From NCBI GenBank assembly GCA_905235155.1, contig CAJOKJ010000002.1:1-49646 (forward strand): 49,646 nucleotides of DNA. The letters are read 5' to 3'. The stretch is from Candidatus Gastranaerophilales bacterium. Lineage in GTDB: Bacteria; Cyanobacteriota; Vampirovibrionia; Gastranaerophilales; Gastranaerophilaceae. The position numbers and the translations under genes were made by a program. This document shows, piece by piece, positions 41,210 to 49,646 of the stretch (positions are counted from its first letter, which is position 1; each line of letters opens with the position of its first letter). The notes beneath the pieces are model-generated. The model did no database searches, was not told where the DNA came from, and was given only the letters and a program-made list of their open reading frames with translations.

Positions 41210-42961
41210 ATGACTAATACTGAACTGACAGAATTAAAAGATAAAGAATATGCCGAAAGCTTGCTAAATACGGCTGTAAAAGAGTTTAATAAAAAGAATT
41301 ACTCTATGTGTAAGAATTTGTTAAATGAAGCAGAACCTACGTTTAAAAATTCTAAGAACGGAGAAAAAATATCAATTTGTTTTGCGTTAAAAGGTGCATT
41401 AGAGTATATAGTTGATAAAAACAGTTATCAAGAAGCACTTGATTTACTGGAAGATGCTAAATTTTTGGCTGCATATACTCAAAATCATGAGGCAAAAACT
41501 TTTGTTGAATACGTTTTAGGTAATATTTACAAATTAGAAAAAAGTTATGATTTAGCAAAATTACATTTTACAAATGCAAAAAATTTGGCTTTTAAAGGTG
41601 ATAATTTAAATTTATTGGATTTAATTACCGAAAATTTAGAGGAAATACAATCAATTTCTCAAGGATTACTTTCAAATAAACGAGACCCGTTGGTAGCATT
41701 AGTAAAAATAGGTCAATCAGTATCAGCAGAAACAAATATTGATTCTTTGTTAAAAGTCATTGCCGAAGAAACTAAAGAGGCAATTCAAGCAGACAGATGT
41801 ACGGTATTTTTGTTTGATAAAGAAAATAATGAATTGTGGTCTAAAGTTGCTTTAGGATTGGAGAATTCAGAAATTCGTTTTCCTGCGGATAAAGGACTTG
41901 CAGGTCATTGTGTTAAAACCGGAGAAACAATAAATATTAAAGATGCATATAACGATTCTCGTTTTAATCCGGAAATTGATTATAAGACAGGGTATAAAAC
42001 AAAGACAATATTATGCATGCCGATAAAAAATTTACAACAAAAAATAATAGGGGCTTTTCAAGTGTTAAATAAGCTGGAAGGCTATTTTACGGATGAAGAT
42101 GAAGATTTGCTTGTTGCAATAGGTTCGTCAGCCGGTATTGCTTTAGAAAATGCTCAATTGTTTAAAACTCAGCAAAAAATGTTAGAAGAACAAAAAATTG
42201 TATTTGACAGTTTTATCGAAACTCTTGCAGCTTCTATCGATGCTCGTGATAAGATTACAGCAGGTCATTCAAGCCGTGTAAGGATGTATTCTTCATTAAT
42301 TGCAAAGGCAATGGGTTTGCCTGATGATGAAGTGAGCATTATTGAAAAAGCTGCTACATTGCATGATATAGGTAAAATTGGTATAAGAGATTCGGTTTTA
42401 CAAAAAGAAGGTCGTTTGACAGATGATGAATATAAGCATATTCAATCTCACGTAGAAATTACACATGATATTTTGCAAAAAATTCACATGTCTGCTGATT
42501 TCAAAAAAATAGCGGAAATAGCATGCTCTCATCACGAAAAATTTGATGGAACAGGTTATTACAGACATAACAACGGTAATGATATTCCTCTTGGCGGAAG
42601 AATTTTAGCCGTGTCAGATGTTTTTGATGCAATAACTTCAAAAAGACACTATCGTGATAAGATGCCGATAGTAAAAGTTATGAGTATTTTGTTAAAAGAC
42701 TCCGGTACTCATTTTGACAGTAATGTTGTTGATGTATTTATGAATTTGAAATGCGATAGCATAATTAAAGTATTTTTGACTGAAAATCATCTTGAACTGA
42801 AACAGGAAGACGGAGAGTTTTTGGCTAAATATACAATGAAAAATTTATACGATACAATGCAGTTGGAGCCGGATACGCTTGATAATACTCAGCAAAATTT
42901 TATAAGCTTGTTTAATACGTATTATTACGGTCAATTTGAAAAGGATACGGTTAATGATTAA
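41210..42961 (+). CDS. TPR-GAF-HD-GYP cyclic di-GMP phosphodiesterase-like protein
   Basis: 583 residues. About 1-150 are TPR-like helices; about 165-330 a GAF domain (LLKVIAEETKEAIQADRCTV, GLAGHCVKTGE, ALENAQLFKTQ); about 335-510 an HD-GYP domain with GHSSRV, HDIGKIG (His385, Asp386) and SHHEKFDGTGYYR. HD-GYP proteins break down cyclic di-GMP. The hallmark GYP triplet here is Gly449-Tyr450-Tyr451, a change of its Pro. The C-terminal 75 residues are an extra helical tail. It heads an operon of a TPR protein and two response regulators with overlapping starts. Confidence 0.9.
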   Translation: MTNTELTELKDKEYAESLLNTAVKEFNKKNYSMCKNLLNEAEPTFKNSKNGEKISICFALKGALEYIVDKNSYQEALDLLEDAKFLAAYTQNHEAKTFVEYVLGNIYKLEKSYDLAKLHFTNAKNLAFKGDNLNLLDLITENLEEIQSISQGLLSNKRDPLVALVKIGQSVSAETNIDSLLKVIAEETKEAIQADRCTVFLFDKENNELWSKVALGLENSEIRFPADKGLAGHCVKTGETINIKDAYNDSRFNPEIDYKTGYKTKTILCMPIKNLQQKIIGAFQVLNKLEGYFTDEDEDLLVAIGSSAGIALENAQLFKTQQKMLEEQKIVFDSFIETLAASIDARDKITAGHSSRVRMYSSLIAKAMGLPDDEVSIIEKAATLHDIGKIGIRDSVLQKEGRLTDDEYKHIQSHVEITHDILQKIHMSADFKKIAEIACSHHEKFDGTGYYRHNNGNDIPLGGRILAVSDVFDAITSKRHYRDKMPIVKVMSILLKDSGTHFDSNVVDVFMNLKCDSIIKVFLTENHLELKQEDGEFLAKYTMKNLYDTMQLEPDTLDNTQQNFISLFNTYYYGQFEKDTVND

Positions 42962-44510
42962 AAAGTGCATAGTAACACTTATAATATTTTTATTTATGAC
43001 GCAAGTATCAATAGCACAGGAAGATAAACCCATCGCTACAAACAAAGATTTTGATGAATTAACAATTGATTTGCTTGATCCTTCAATGAAGGTTACACAA
43101 CTTGCAGTTAATTTTAATGTTGTAATGTCGCAAATGGAAGCTTTTAATGATTTTATAAAAGCAACAGATAAATTTAAACAAAGTAATGTAAGTACGGCTT
43201 ATGATGATTATAAATTTGTATTGGATAATATTGATACAAATGATTTTGGTTATACTATAATGGCAAATAAGCTTGCTGAATATGGATTGTTTTATTTATC
43301 AAGTTTAGCAAGCAAAAAAATGAGTGATACCGATATTACAAGCAATCATATTAAAAATTATGAAAAATTCTTTTATCCAAAAACAAGACTTCCTTACAAT
43401 GAAGAAATTTATCTTGCAGAAGCATATTCAAACATAATGTTTAATGATCAAAGTAAAGAAACTATGGATGAATTAATGCTAAATAATGATTTACTTGAAA
43501 ATTTTGATTATGCAAATTATATTTTGGCACTTGCTGCTTATAGAGCAAACAGATTGCCAATAGCAAAACAGTATATACAAGTTGCTGTTACAAAAAATCC
43601 TCAAAATATAAATTATAAAATATTACAGGCACAAATTTTTGCAAATAGCATGAAGCCGCAAGATGCATTAAGAGTTGTTAATCAAATAAAAAAAGAAGAT
43701 TTAACGGAAGCAGAGCTTTTAAGACGTGTTAATTCAATAGAACAATATGTTTTGTACAAAAATGCAAAAAAAGACAGTGAAAGAAATTATCATTTAGGTA
43801 ATTATTATTTTTACGAAGGTGATTATACAAAAGCAGTAAAAACACTGCAAGGTGCAATAGGTAAAAATAAAGCGTTTAATACAAAAATAAATGCTTCTTT
43901 GAGTAATGTATATCTTGCAATGCAAGAGTATGAAAAGGCTAAGGATTCAGCAGAAAGAGCATTGAGAAAAGATAGTAATAATGCACAAGCGAATTTAGTT
44001 TTAGGTAACATTAACTACCTTTCAAAAAATTATAAAAAGGCTTTAAAAAATTATAAAAAAGCCGAACAAGATAGAGCAACTCAGCTCCATGCAAGCGTCA
44101 AAGTAGCAAAAACACTTCAAAAATTAGGTGAAGAAAAAAAATCAAAAGAGTTGTTTGAAAACGTATTAAAGAAATCTTCAATAGAATATGAAGCATATTA
44201 TAATGTAGCAATGACAGAACCTTTTAAACAACTTGCATATTTAAAAAAGGCTTTAGCACTTAATATTATGTACATTGATGCTTGGCTTGGACTTGCAAGG
44301 TATGAACTTTCAAGAGATAATTTTAATCTTGCTCAAGATTATCTGTCTACGGCATTTTATATTGATCAAAACGATTTTAGGTATTACTATTATCAAGGCT
44401 TGATTTACAAAAATAAAGATGACATAATGACTGCGACTATGTTTTTTAAGAAATGTTTGAAATTAAATCCTAATTGCACAGAAGCAAAGAAAGAATTAAG
44501 TTTATTATGA
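42954..44510 (+). CDS. Secreted TPR-repeat protein
   Basis: I chose the ATG at 42954, which overlaps the upstream stop and has GAAAAGGA 10 bases before it; a TTG at 42936 would add six residues. It has a signal peptide (MIKKCIVTLIIFLFMTQVSIA, likely cut after SIA). About 500 residues follow, with at least eight TPR units from about 250 (YHLGNYYFYEGDYTKAVKTL, LSNVYLAMQEYEKAKDSAER, LVLGNINYLSKNYKKALKNY). TPR units scaffold protein complexes, here in the periplasm. It is in the HD-GYP operon; the next start overlaps its stop (ATGA). Confidence 0.88.
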   Translation: MIKKCIVTLIIFLFMTQVSIAQEDKPIATNKDFDELTIDLLDPSMKVTQLAVNFNVVMSQMEAFNDFIKATDKFKQSNVSTAYDDYKFVLDNIDTNDFGYTIMANKLAEYGLFYLSSLASKKMSDTDITSNHIKNYEKFFYPKTRLPYNEEIYLAEAYSNIMFNDQSKETMDELMLNNDLLENFDYANYILALAAYRANRLPIAKQYIQVAVTKNPQNINYKILQAQIFANSMKPQDALRVVNQIKKEDLTEAELLRRVNSIEQYVLYKNAKKDSERNYHLGNYYFYEGDYTKAVKTLQGAIGKNKAFNTKINASLSNVYLAMQEYEKAKDSAERALRKDSNNAQANLVLGNINYLSKNYKKALKNYKKAEQDRATQLHASVKVAKTLQKLGEEKKSKELFENVLKKSSIEYEAYYNVAMTEPFKQLAYLKKALALNIMYIDAWLGLARYELSRDNFNLAQDYLSTAFYIDQNDFRYYYYQGLIYKNKDDIMTATMFFKKCLKLNPNCTEAKKELSLL

Positions 44511-45163
44511 CCTGTAAAAAAAGTAATTTATTAATAATTGAAGACCATGAACTTACTCGTTTTGCGTTAAAAACAGCATTTGACGGTGCTGATTTTGTAG
44601 AAAATTTATATGAGGCAGATTCTGCTGAGACCGGTATTCAAATATTTAAAGACAATAAAATAGATTTGATTATAATGGATTTAGGTTTGCCAAATATGAA
44701 CGGTATTGATGCAACAGGTATTATTCATTCAATGAATACAGATGTAAAAATTGTTATATTGACATCTCATAATGACGAAAAAGAAGTTCTTGACAGTATC
44801 AAAGCAGGTGCAAACGCTTATTGTTCAAAAGAAATTAATCCGCAAAAACTTGTAACTGTTGTGCAATCAGTTTTGGATGGTGCGGCTTGGTTTGATTCTG
44901 CAATTTCTCATGTTGTGTTAAAGGCTGCAATAACCCACCAAGTGAATGAGGTTACACCTGTAAAAACAGATTATAATCTTACTGCAAGAGAAATGCAAAT
45001 ATTGAAATTAATTACAGAAGGTTATAGCAATACAGATATAACACAAGAACTTTCTTTAAGTATAAATACAATCAAAGTTCATGTTGCGAGTATTTTGCAA
45101 AAACTTGAGGTAAATGACAGACTTCAAGCAGCATTAAAAGCAATCAAAAATAAAATTGTTTAA
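44507..45163 (+). CDS. NarL/FixJ-type response regulator
   Basis: 218 residues from the ATG at 44507, which overlaps the upstream stop as ATGA. Receiver (6-125): IIEDH acidic pair, phospho-acceptor Asp58 in IIMDLGLPNMNG, LTSH, and YCSKEIN. LuxR HTH (about 150-210): LTAREMQILKLITEGYSNTD, INTIKVHVASILQKLEVNDR. It resembles the regulator at 13399. No kinase is present in the operon. Its place between the TPR protein and a second regulator suggests a shared output. Confidence 0.92.
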   Translation: MTCKKSNLLIIEDHELTRFALKTAFDGADFVENLYEADSAETGIQIFKDNKIDLIIMDLGLPNMNGIDATGIIHSMNTDVKIVILTSHNDEKEVLDSIKAGANAYCSKEINPQKLVTVVQSVLDGAAWFDSAISHVVLKAAITHQVNEVTPVKTDYNLTAREMQILKLITEGYSNTDITQELSLSINTIKVHVASILQKLEVNDRLQAALKAIKNKIV

Positions 45164-45172
45164 GGATTATAT

Positions 45173-45802
45173 ATGGCAGAATTGGCAAAAATTTTAATAG
45201 TAGATGATAATCCAAAATACTTGGCAGATGCACTTCCAATGTATGGATACGAAGTTGCGGTTGCAACTGATGGTATTCAAGCCTTAAAAATATTATCGAA
45301 AGATGCTGATAATATCCATTTAGTTCTTTTAGATGTGATGATGCCAAATATGAATGGTTGGGATACATTAAAAACTATAAGAACAACCGAAAAAACAAAA
45401 ACATTGCCTGTAATAATGATAACGGCTGTAAGTGAAGAACAAAAAATAATTTCAGGATTGAAAATTGGGGCAGATGATTATATTGTAAAACCTTTTGTTT
45501 TACCAAATTTACTTGCTAGGATAGAGGCTGTTTTAAGACGTTCCAATTGGAATAAAAAGGAAGCAAAATCTGTTGATATATCTTTTTCAACAGATGAACC
45601 TGTTGAAACTCTTACGCAGCGTGAAAAAGAAATTTTATCTCTTGTTGCAAAGGGTGCAAGTAATCATGATATTGCGGAGAAACTTGTTTTAAGAGAGGTT
45701 ACGGTAAAAACGCATTTGAATAGTGTTTTCAGAAAACTAAAGGTATCAAACAGAACACAAGCGGTACTTTTAGGTATGCAATTAAAATTAATTGATGAAT
45801 AA
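45173..45802 (+). CDS. Response regulator: OmpR-type receiver with LuxR-type output
   Basis: 209 residues. The receiver (1-125) has the acidic pair VDDN, phospho-acceptor Asp54 in VLLDVMMPNMNGW, MITAV, and Lys in GADDYIVKPFVLPNL followed by LLARIEAVLRR, a form common in OmpR-family receivers. The output is LuxR-type (LTQREKEILSLVAKGASNHD, VTVKTHLNSVFRKLKVSNRT). Such a mixture is less common than NarL/FixJ or OmpR forms. It starts 9 bases after the preceding regulator and belongs to the same operon. Confidence 0.9.
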   Translation: MAELAKILIVDDNPKYLADALPMYGYEVAVATDGIQALKILSKDADNIHLVLLDVMMPNMNGWDTLKTIRTTEKTKTLPVIMITAVSEEQKIISGLKIGADDYIVKPFVLPNLLARIEAVLRRSNWNKKEAKSVDISFSTDEPVETLTQREKEILSLVAKGASNHDIAEKLVLREVTVKTHLNSVFRKLKVSNRTQAVLLGMQLKLIDE

Positions 45803-45826
45803 ATAATAAAGGAGACAAACAAAAAA

Positions 45827-46360
45827 ATGAGCAATTACACAAAAGACGAGATAGTTACTTTAGTGCAAGAAAATCCTGAAGAATTTAATTCTTGGAAACA
45901 AAATCAAGACGAAGAAGTTGATTTAAGTGAAGTTGATTTTTCAAACATTGTATTAACAGGTGTTGATTTTACTGACGTTGATTTAAATTCAAGTTCCTTT
46001 GCCGATTCTCACTTAACAGAGGTTAAATTTCAAAATTGTGATTTAACATCTGTTGATTTTACACGTTCAAATTTAGTTGAATGTGATTTTACGGATGCGA
46101 TTTTACCGGGTGCTGATTTTTCTTATGCAGCCGTAAATTATTGTAACTTTAATGATGCAGATATGGCGGGTTGTATTTTTGAAGAAAGTGATTTGCAAAA
46201 TTCTGATTTTACGACAGCAGTAAATATGAGTGCTTGTCGTTTTGATGAAGAAACCGTATGGCCGGAACAAGACATGCTTCCTGAAGATTTTGATGCAACT
46301 TATAATGATGATTTGTCTTCTTTAAAAGATGATGAAGATTCAACACCGTCAGATTATTAA
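45827..46360 (+). CDS. Pentapeptide-repeat protein
   Basis: 177 residues. About 33-145 contain consecutive pentapeptides of the form A(D/N)LxX (VDLSEVDFSNIVLTGVDFTD, SNLVECDFTDA, CNFNDADMAGCIFEES), which fold as a right-handed quadrilateral beta-helix. The flanks are acidic. Some members mimic DNA and bind gyrase; the acidic charge would allow that, but no direct evidence. Ribosome site AAGGAGA. It follows the regulators with a 24-base gap. Confidence 0.88.
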   Translation: MSNYTKDEIVTLVQENPEEFNSWKQNQDEEVDLSEVDFSNIVLTGVDFTDVDLNSSSFADSHLTEVKFQNCDLTSVDFTRSNLVECDFTDAILPGADFSYAAVNYCNFNDADMAGCIFEESDLQNSDFTTAVNMSACRFDEETVWPEQDMLPEDFDATYNDDLSSLKDDEDSTPSDY

Positions 46361-46361
46361 T

Positions 46362-47102
46362 ATGCCACATTTTTTTGTAAGTACAAAGAATATAGCAAAT
46401 GACCTTGTAATAATTAATGATAAAGAGAATTATCAGCATATTGCAAGGTCTTTGCGTGCTAAAATCGGTGAAAATATAAAACTTATTGACGAGAATAGAA
46501 TTAGATATGAAGGTAAAATAAAAGAAATTACCGGAAATTCAATAAATGTTATTATTGAAAAAAAATATCCGTCAGAAAATGAATTGAAATTTGATTTATA
46601 TCTTGCACAGGCACCTTTAAGAAGTGATTTTCAAACTTTGATTATTGAAAAAGCAACCGAGCTGGGTGTTAAAGGTGTTTATCCTGTTTATACGGATAAC
46701 TGTGCCGTGTCAAAAGAAATTATTGAAAAGAAAATTCCAAAATGGCAGCGAACTATGTATGAGGCTTCAAAACAATGTGAAAGAGCAGATATTCCTAAAT
46801 GCTTTGAACTTACAACATTAGAAACCCTTATAAATTCGAAAGAATTTAATCGTATAATTGCATTTTGTGAAAGAGATTATAAACTTTCAATGAAAGAATA
46901 TTTAAGTAAAAATCCGATAAATCAAAAAGAAAAAATACTTGTTATTGTTGGTGCAGAGGGTGGTTTTACAAAAAGAGAGTTTGATTTGTTTGCAAAAAGT
47001 GATATTATAATGTTGTCACTTGGAGATTTAATTTTGAAGGCAGAAACGGCAGTTATCGTCGGTCTTGGAAATATTATTTATGAATTCAACAATAATAAAT
47101 AG
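46362..47102 (+). CDS. rsmE: 16S rRNA m3U1498 methyltransferase
   Basis: 246 residues from the ATG at 46362, one base after the upstream stop; the in-frame ATG at 46329 would extend into the pentapeptide gene. MPHFFV opens a PUA-like N-domain; the SPOUT/trefoil-knot domain has DLYLAQAPLRSDFQTLIIEK, CAVSKE, IVGAEGGFTKREFDLF and LGDLILKAETAVIVGL. It methylates N3 of U1498 in 16S rRNA with SAM. Translation is probably coupled, since no ribosome site is seen. The next gene overlaps its end by 23 bases. Confidence 0.92.
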   Translation: MPHFFVSTKNIANDLVIINDKENYQHIARSLRAKIGENIKLIDENRIRYEGKIKEITGNSINVIIEKKYPSENELKFDLYLAQAPLRSDFQTLIIEKATELGVKGVYPVYTDNCAVSKEIIEKKIPKWQRTMYEASKQCERADIPKCFELTTLETLINSKEFNRIIAFCERDYKLSMKEYLSKNPINQKEKILVIVGAEGGFTKREFDLFAKSDIIMLSLGDLILKAETAVIVGLGNIIYEFNNNK

Positions 47103-48489
47103 AATACTTGAAGATGATTTAGTAAAAAAAATTAAAAATTTTGCAAAAGATACAAGAGTTTTGCTTGTAGGTGGAGTTATCAGAGATTTTTGTCTTGGAA
47201 AAAATAATTTTGACAAAGATATTATTGTTGTTGATAAAGATGCAAAAATATTTTCTCAGGAGCTTGCCAGAAAACTTGATGCCATATTTATACCGTTGGA
47301 TGAAGTAAATAAAATTTATCGTTTAGTGTTAAATGACAAAGTGAATTTTATTGATATAACAAATCCGATAGAAAATGATTTGGAAAAAGATTTGGCAAGA
47401 CGAGATTTGAGAATGAATGCTATTGCATTTGATTTAAAAGATAGTAAATTTATTGACCTTTTTGAAGGATTTAGAGATTTAGAAAATTCAAAAATTAATA
47501 TAATTTCAGAGCAGAATTTAATTGATGATTCTCTCCGTTTGCTAAGAATATTCAGATTTCAGGCAACAACAGGGTTTGAAATTGATGAAAACTTAAAAAA
47601 GATTGTAAAAAAGCACTATAAGTTAATAAATAATCCTGCAAGAGAGCGTGTTCAGTATGAATTAATGAAATTATTTGATGGAGAATATACAGTTAAGGCT
47701 TTACAAAATTTGGATGAATGCGGACTTTTGTGTGAAATTTTGCCTATTTTTAATGATGTTAAAAAAGTTCCGACAAATACACATCATCATTTGCCATTGA
47801 TTGGTCATTCAATTGAAACAGTACGTCAAATTGAAAATTTTTATAAAATTTCGAATAAAGATGTAAAAAATCATCTGGATACTGTCGATTTTGGTGGTTT
47901 TAGACGTCTTGCACATTTAAAGCTGGCAGGTTTTATGCACGATATAGGTAAATATAGTTGCTGGACAATTGAAGAAGATACAGGCAGACATCGTTTTATA
48001 AAGCACGAATATATCGGTGCTGAAATGTGTCCAAATATTTTACGAAAACTTAAATTTTCAAAAAAACAAATTGAATATATATCGGATATGGTAAAATATC
48101 ATATTTATCCTTCGCATGTGATTGCAACAGAGGGATTAAGCGATAAGGTTAAATTAAGATATATAAGAAAAATGTCGCCAAATGTTATTGATAATATTAT
48201 TTTGGCAATGTCAGACAGATTATCCGCAAGGGGTGAGGCTGTAACTGATGAAATGGTTAAAAATAATATTTCAAGCTTGCAAGAACTTTTGGGATATTAT
48301 TTGAAAATTAAAGATACACTAAAACCATTGCCAAAATTGTTATCAGGCGAAGAAATAATGCAAATAACAGGCTTAAAACCGTCTTCTGAATTGGGTAAAT
48401 TGATAGATATGCTTCATGAAGAACAATTTAATGGGAATATAAATACCAAAGACGAAGCGATAGAGTTTGTGAAAATAAAATCTATATAA
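47080..48489 (+). CDS. cca: CCA-tRNA nucleotidyltransferase/poly(A) polymerase family protein with HD domain
   Basis: 469 residues from ATG 47080 (overlap 23 bases with rsmE). N-terminal nucleotidyltransferase: LVGGVIRDFCLGKNNFDKDI, with metal-binding DKD, and DLARRDLRMNAIAFDL, then the tRNA-binding RLLRIFRFQATTGFEI. C-terminal HD domain: HDIGK with other His/Asp around GRHRFIKHE. It may add CCA to tRNA 3' ends; members with the same fold include A-adding and poly(A) enzymes. Because no second copy is visible in the window I favour CCA-adding. Confidence 0.85.
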   Translation: MNSTIINRILEDDLVKKIKNFAKDTRVLLVGGVIRDFCLGKNNFDKDIIVVDKDAKIFSQELARKLDAIFIPLDEVNKIYRLVLNDKVNFIDITNPIENDLEKDLARRDLRMNAIAFDLKDSKFIDLFEGFRDLENSKINIISEQNLIDDSLRLLRIFRFQATTGFEIDENLKKIVKKHYKLINNPARERVQYELMKLFDGEYTVKALQNLDECGLLCEILPIFNDVKKVPTNTHHHLPLIGHSIETVRQIENFYKISNKDVKNHLDTVDFGGFRRLAHLKLAGFMHDIGKYSCWTIEEDTGRHRFIKHEYIGAEMCPNILRKLKFSKKQIEYISDMVKYHIYPSHVIATEGLSDKVKLRYIRKMSPNVIDNIILAMSDRLSARGEAVTDEMVKNNISSLQELLGYYLKIKDTLKPLPKLLSGEEIMQITGLKPSSELGKLIDMLHEEQFNGNINTKDEAIEFVKIKSI

Positions 48490-48516
48490 TTATTTTTATT
48501 GTGCATAAAATAAGTT

Positions 48517-48828
48517 TTAGTCATTCGGTTCTGTTTCTTTTGAAATACAACTTATGGGCAAACCGGATGTGCGTGTTAGCAGTATTGGCTGTTGGTTAAA
48601 TCCCATACGCTTGTACAATTTGCCACCAATACACTCGTATTGACCTGTTTTTCTGCTTTTATTATAGTCTGAAAGTGTTTTATAATTTTCTGATTCAGAA
48701 CGGCACATTTGTAACTTTGTATCATAGATACAATCTTTGTTCCAAACAGCATCCCACCACATATTTTGGTAAGGATTCTGATATGCTATTGCCTGTGTAC
48801 TTATTAAAAGTATTGCTATTACCTTCAA
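48517..48828 (-). CDS. Small secreted Cys-containing protein, unknown
   Basis: 103 residues from a TTG at 48828 with no clear ribosome site. The short hydrophobic N-terminus (MKVIAILLISTQAIA) looks like a signal peptide cut after AIA. The mature part is aromatic (YQNPYQNMWWDAVW) and has four Cys that could form two disulfides (DCIYD, QMCRS, YECIG, PISCI). No family recognised. Start uncertain because a stop lies shortly upstream in frame and only TTG is available. Confidence 0.55.
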   Translation of the reverse strand: MKVIAILLISTQAIAYQNPYQNMWWDAVWNKDCIYDTKLQMCRSESENYKTLSDYNKSRKTGQYECIGGKLYKRMGFNQQPILLTRTSGLPISCISKETEPND

Positions 48829-48934
48829 ATGAATTAATGTATATATTCAAAACTATACAAAATATAAAACTTTTAAGAAAATAACAGTTAAAAAGTTTTT
48901 TCTTGGATACTATTGTGAGTAATTTGTTTTATTA

Positions 48935-49486
48935 TTAATTATCTGTATTAAAACCGATTTTCTTTGGTTCTCTTGGCTTTTCTATTAAATTATTTAAAAC
49001 ATTAATTATTTGATTTATAGCTTTATCGTGTTGAGAAAATTTGTTATCAGTATTTTCAATGTGAAGTAACAACATTTTCTTTACTTCTTCTATTTCTTGT
49101 GATTTTGAAGTTTGCAATATTGCATATTGACGTAGTGCAATAAATGCTCTAACTACTTGTATATTGACTTCAATTGCTTTTTTACTTTTCAATACACTGG
49201 ATAACATAGCAACACCATGTTCTGTAAAGGCATAGGCATTTGAAGAACTATGTTTTAATGTTTTAAACCGGTCGCAATTTGCGACCAGTTCATTTTGCTC
49301 ATCATCATTGAGTTGAAACATAAAATCAGCAGGAAATCTTTCAATATTCCTTTTTACAGCCTCATTTAACCTTTTGGTTTCAACTTCATATAATTCTGCT
49401 AAATCTCGGTCAATCATAACTTTTTGACCTCTTATAGTAAAAATCCTATCTTTTATATATTCAACTTTTTGTATTTCGTTTGACAT
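48935..49486 (-). CDS. ORF6N domain DNA-binding protein
   Basis: 183 residues from the ATG at 49486, which follows TGAGGT on the minus strand (a TTG at 49498 would add four). Residues about 8-100 are an ORF6N domain (VEYIKDRIFTIRGQKVMIDR, DLAELYEVETKRLNEAVKRN, RFPADFMFQL, AFTEHGVAML) typical of phage and element regulators; the C-terminal 80 residues are helical and charged. It should bind DNA. No phage genes surround it, so it is either a solitary regulator or the last trace of an element. A clear promoter precedes it. Confidence 0.88.
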   Translation of the reverse strand: MSNEIQKVEYIKDRIFTIRGQKVMIDRDLAELYEVETKRLNEAVKRNIERFPADFMFQLNDDEQNELVANCDRFKTLKHSSSNAYAFTEHGVAMLSSVLKSKKAIEVNIQVVRAFIALRQYAILQTSKSQEIEEVKKMLLLHIENTDNKFSQHDKAINQIINVLNNLIEKPREPKKIGFNTDN

Positions 49487-49502
49487 TTTATACCTCAAAT
49501 GA

Positions 49503-49532
49503 ATTATACTACTTTTTAAGAAAATATGTCTA
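49503..49532 (-). promoter_or_regulatory. Promoter of ORF6N gene
   Basis: On the minus strand TAGACA (49532-49527), 18-base spacer, TATAAT (49508-49503). One mismatch from the consensus -35. It lies 16 bases before the start codon, within a region otherwise holding no gene I can support up to 49646. Confidence 0.65.
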
Positions 49533-49646
49533 TCATTTTAATAAAAACCGATGACGGGGTTGTCTTGAATTTTTTGCATTAAACGTGTCTTCGGATTTTC
49601 TTTTTCGTATGTAAACATACATCAAAGAAAAGTCCTACGCACTCTG

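Noticed and set aside
48935-49486. Prophage signalled by an ORF6N protein
   Set aside because: No integrase, structural phage gene or attachment site is seen; a lone ORF6N gene is not enough.
49533-49646. Partial minus-strand gene at the right edge (reading MFTYEKENPKTRLMQKIQD)
   Set aside because: The frame is only about 26 codons with a stop just upstream and no ribosome site. It may be part of a dispersed repeat; I cannot support a gene.

Overview
The window is 49.6 kb of AT-rich, gene-dense DNA. It most resembles a non-photosynthetic gut relative of the Cyanobacteria (Melainabacteria/Vampirovibrionia, order Gastranaerophilales). This is inferred from two pilin-like proteins with the FTLAETLIVMG signature and lineage-type C-termini, several orphan NarL/LuxR response regulators, and many small proteins I cannot place in any family. 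No rRNA, tRNA, CRISPR array, insertion sequence or prophage is visible. Assignments rest on reading motifs by eye.

Layout. 1-455: minus-strand secreted protein, cut by the window edge, made of a 22-residue LEA-like repeat. 535-6373: GT26 glycosyltransferase, N-terminal half of a split transketolase, DNA polymerase I with a ruined proofreading site, a small secreted protein, and a protein with 29 uninterrupted glutamine-anchored hexapeptides. 6452-7367: first pilin-like gene, with a poly-G tract. 7400-9745 (minus): MurT, a PdxJ-fold protein lacking the catalytic residues, and a Cys-rich protein. 9825-11318: YtxH/DUF948 envelope-stress-like group. 11510-11671: a 53-residue minus-strand gene with its own terminator. 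11864-15233: glycine-zipper protein, response regulator, second poly-G pilin-like gene. 15250-17402: proC (minus), rpmH, rnpA, a hypothetical gene, rpsU. 17479-23128: secreted protein, yajQ, nanE-nanK, a small protein, a UbiA-family prenyltransferase, an M16 peptidase. 23201-24868 (minus): acyl-CoA synthetase behind a consensus promoter. 25185-28442: a cluster of four unfamiliar helical proteins with intercistronic hairpins. 28498-38082: bcp (minus), metH, a small minus-strand protein, gpmI, an SNF2 helicase, a DHH phosphoesterase. 38085-41118 (minus): surface-glycan genes including UDP-galactopyranose mutase. 41210-48489: a tightly packed signalling run (GAF/HD-GYP, TPR, two response regulators, pentapeptide repeats) running into rsmE and a CCA-type nucleotidyltransferase. 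48517-49486 (minus): a small secreted protein and an ORF6N regulator.

Strongest candidates for something undescribed. (1) Two paralogous pilin-like genes each have a long G tract (9 and 11 bases) just after a well-formed ribosome site and ATG; in this sequence both are out of frame, the signature of phase-variable contingency loci, and both leaders also carry repeat DNA upstream of the predicted cleavage site. (2) The perfect Gln/Ile hexapeptide solenoid at 5591-6112. (3) The 25185-28442 cluster, in which a 104-residue protein looks like the two helical ends of a 443-residue neighbour without its middle domain. (4) A catalytically stripped PdxJ homologue directly behind murT, where gatD would be expected.
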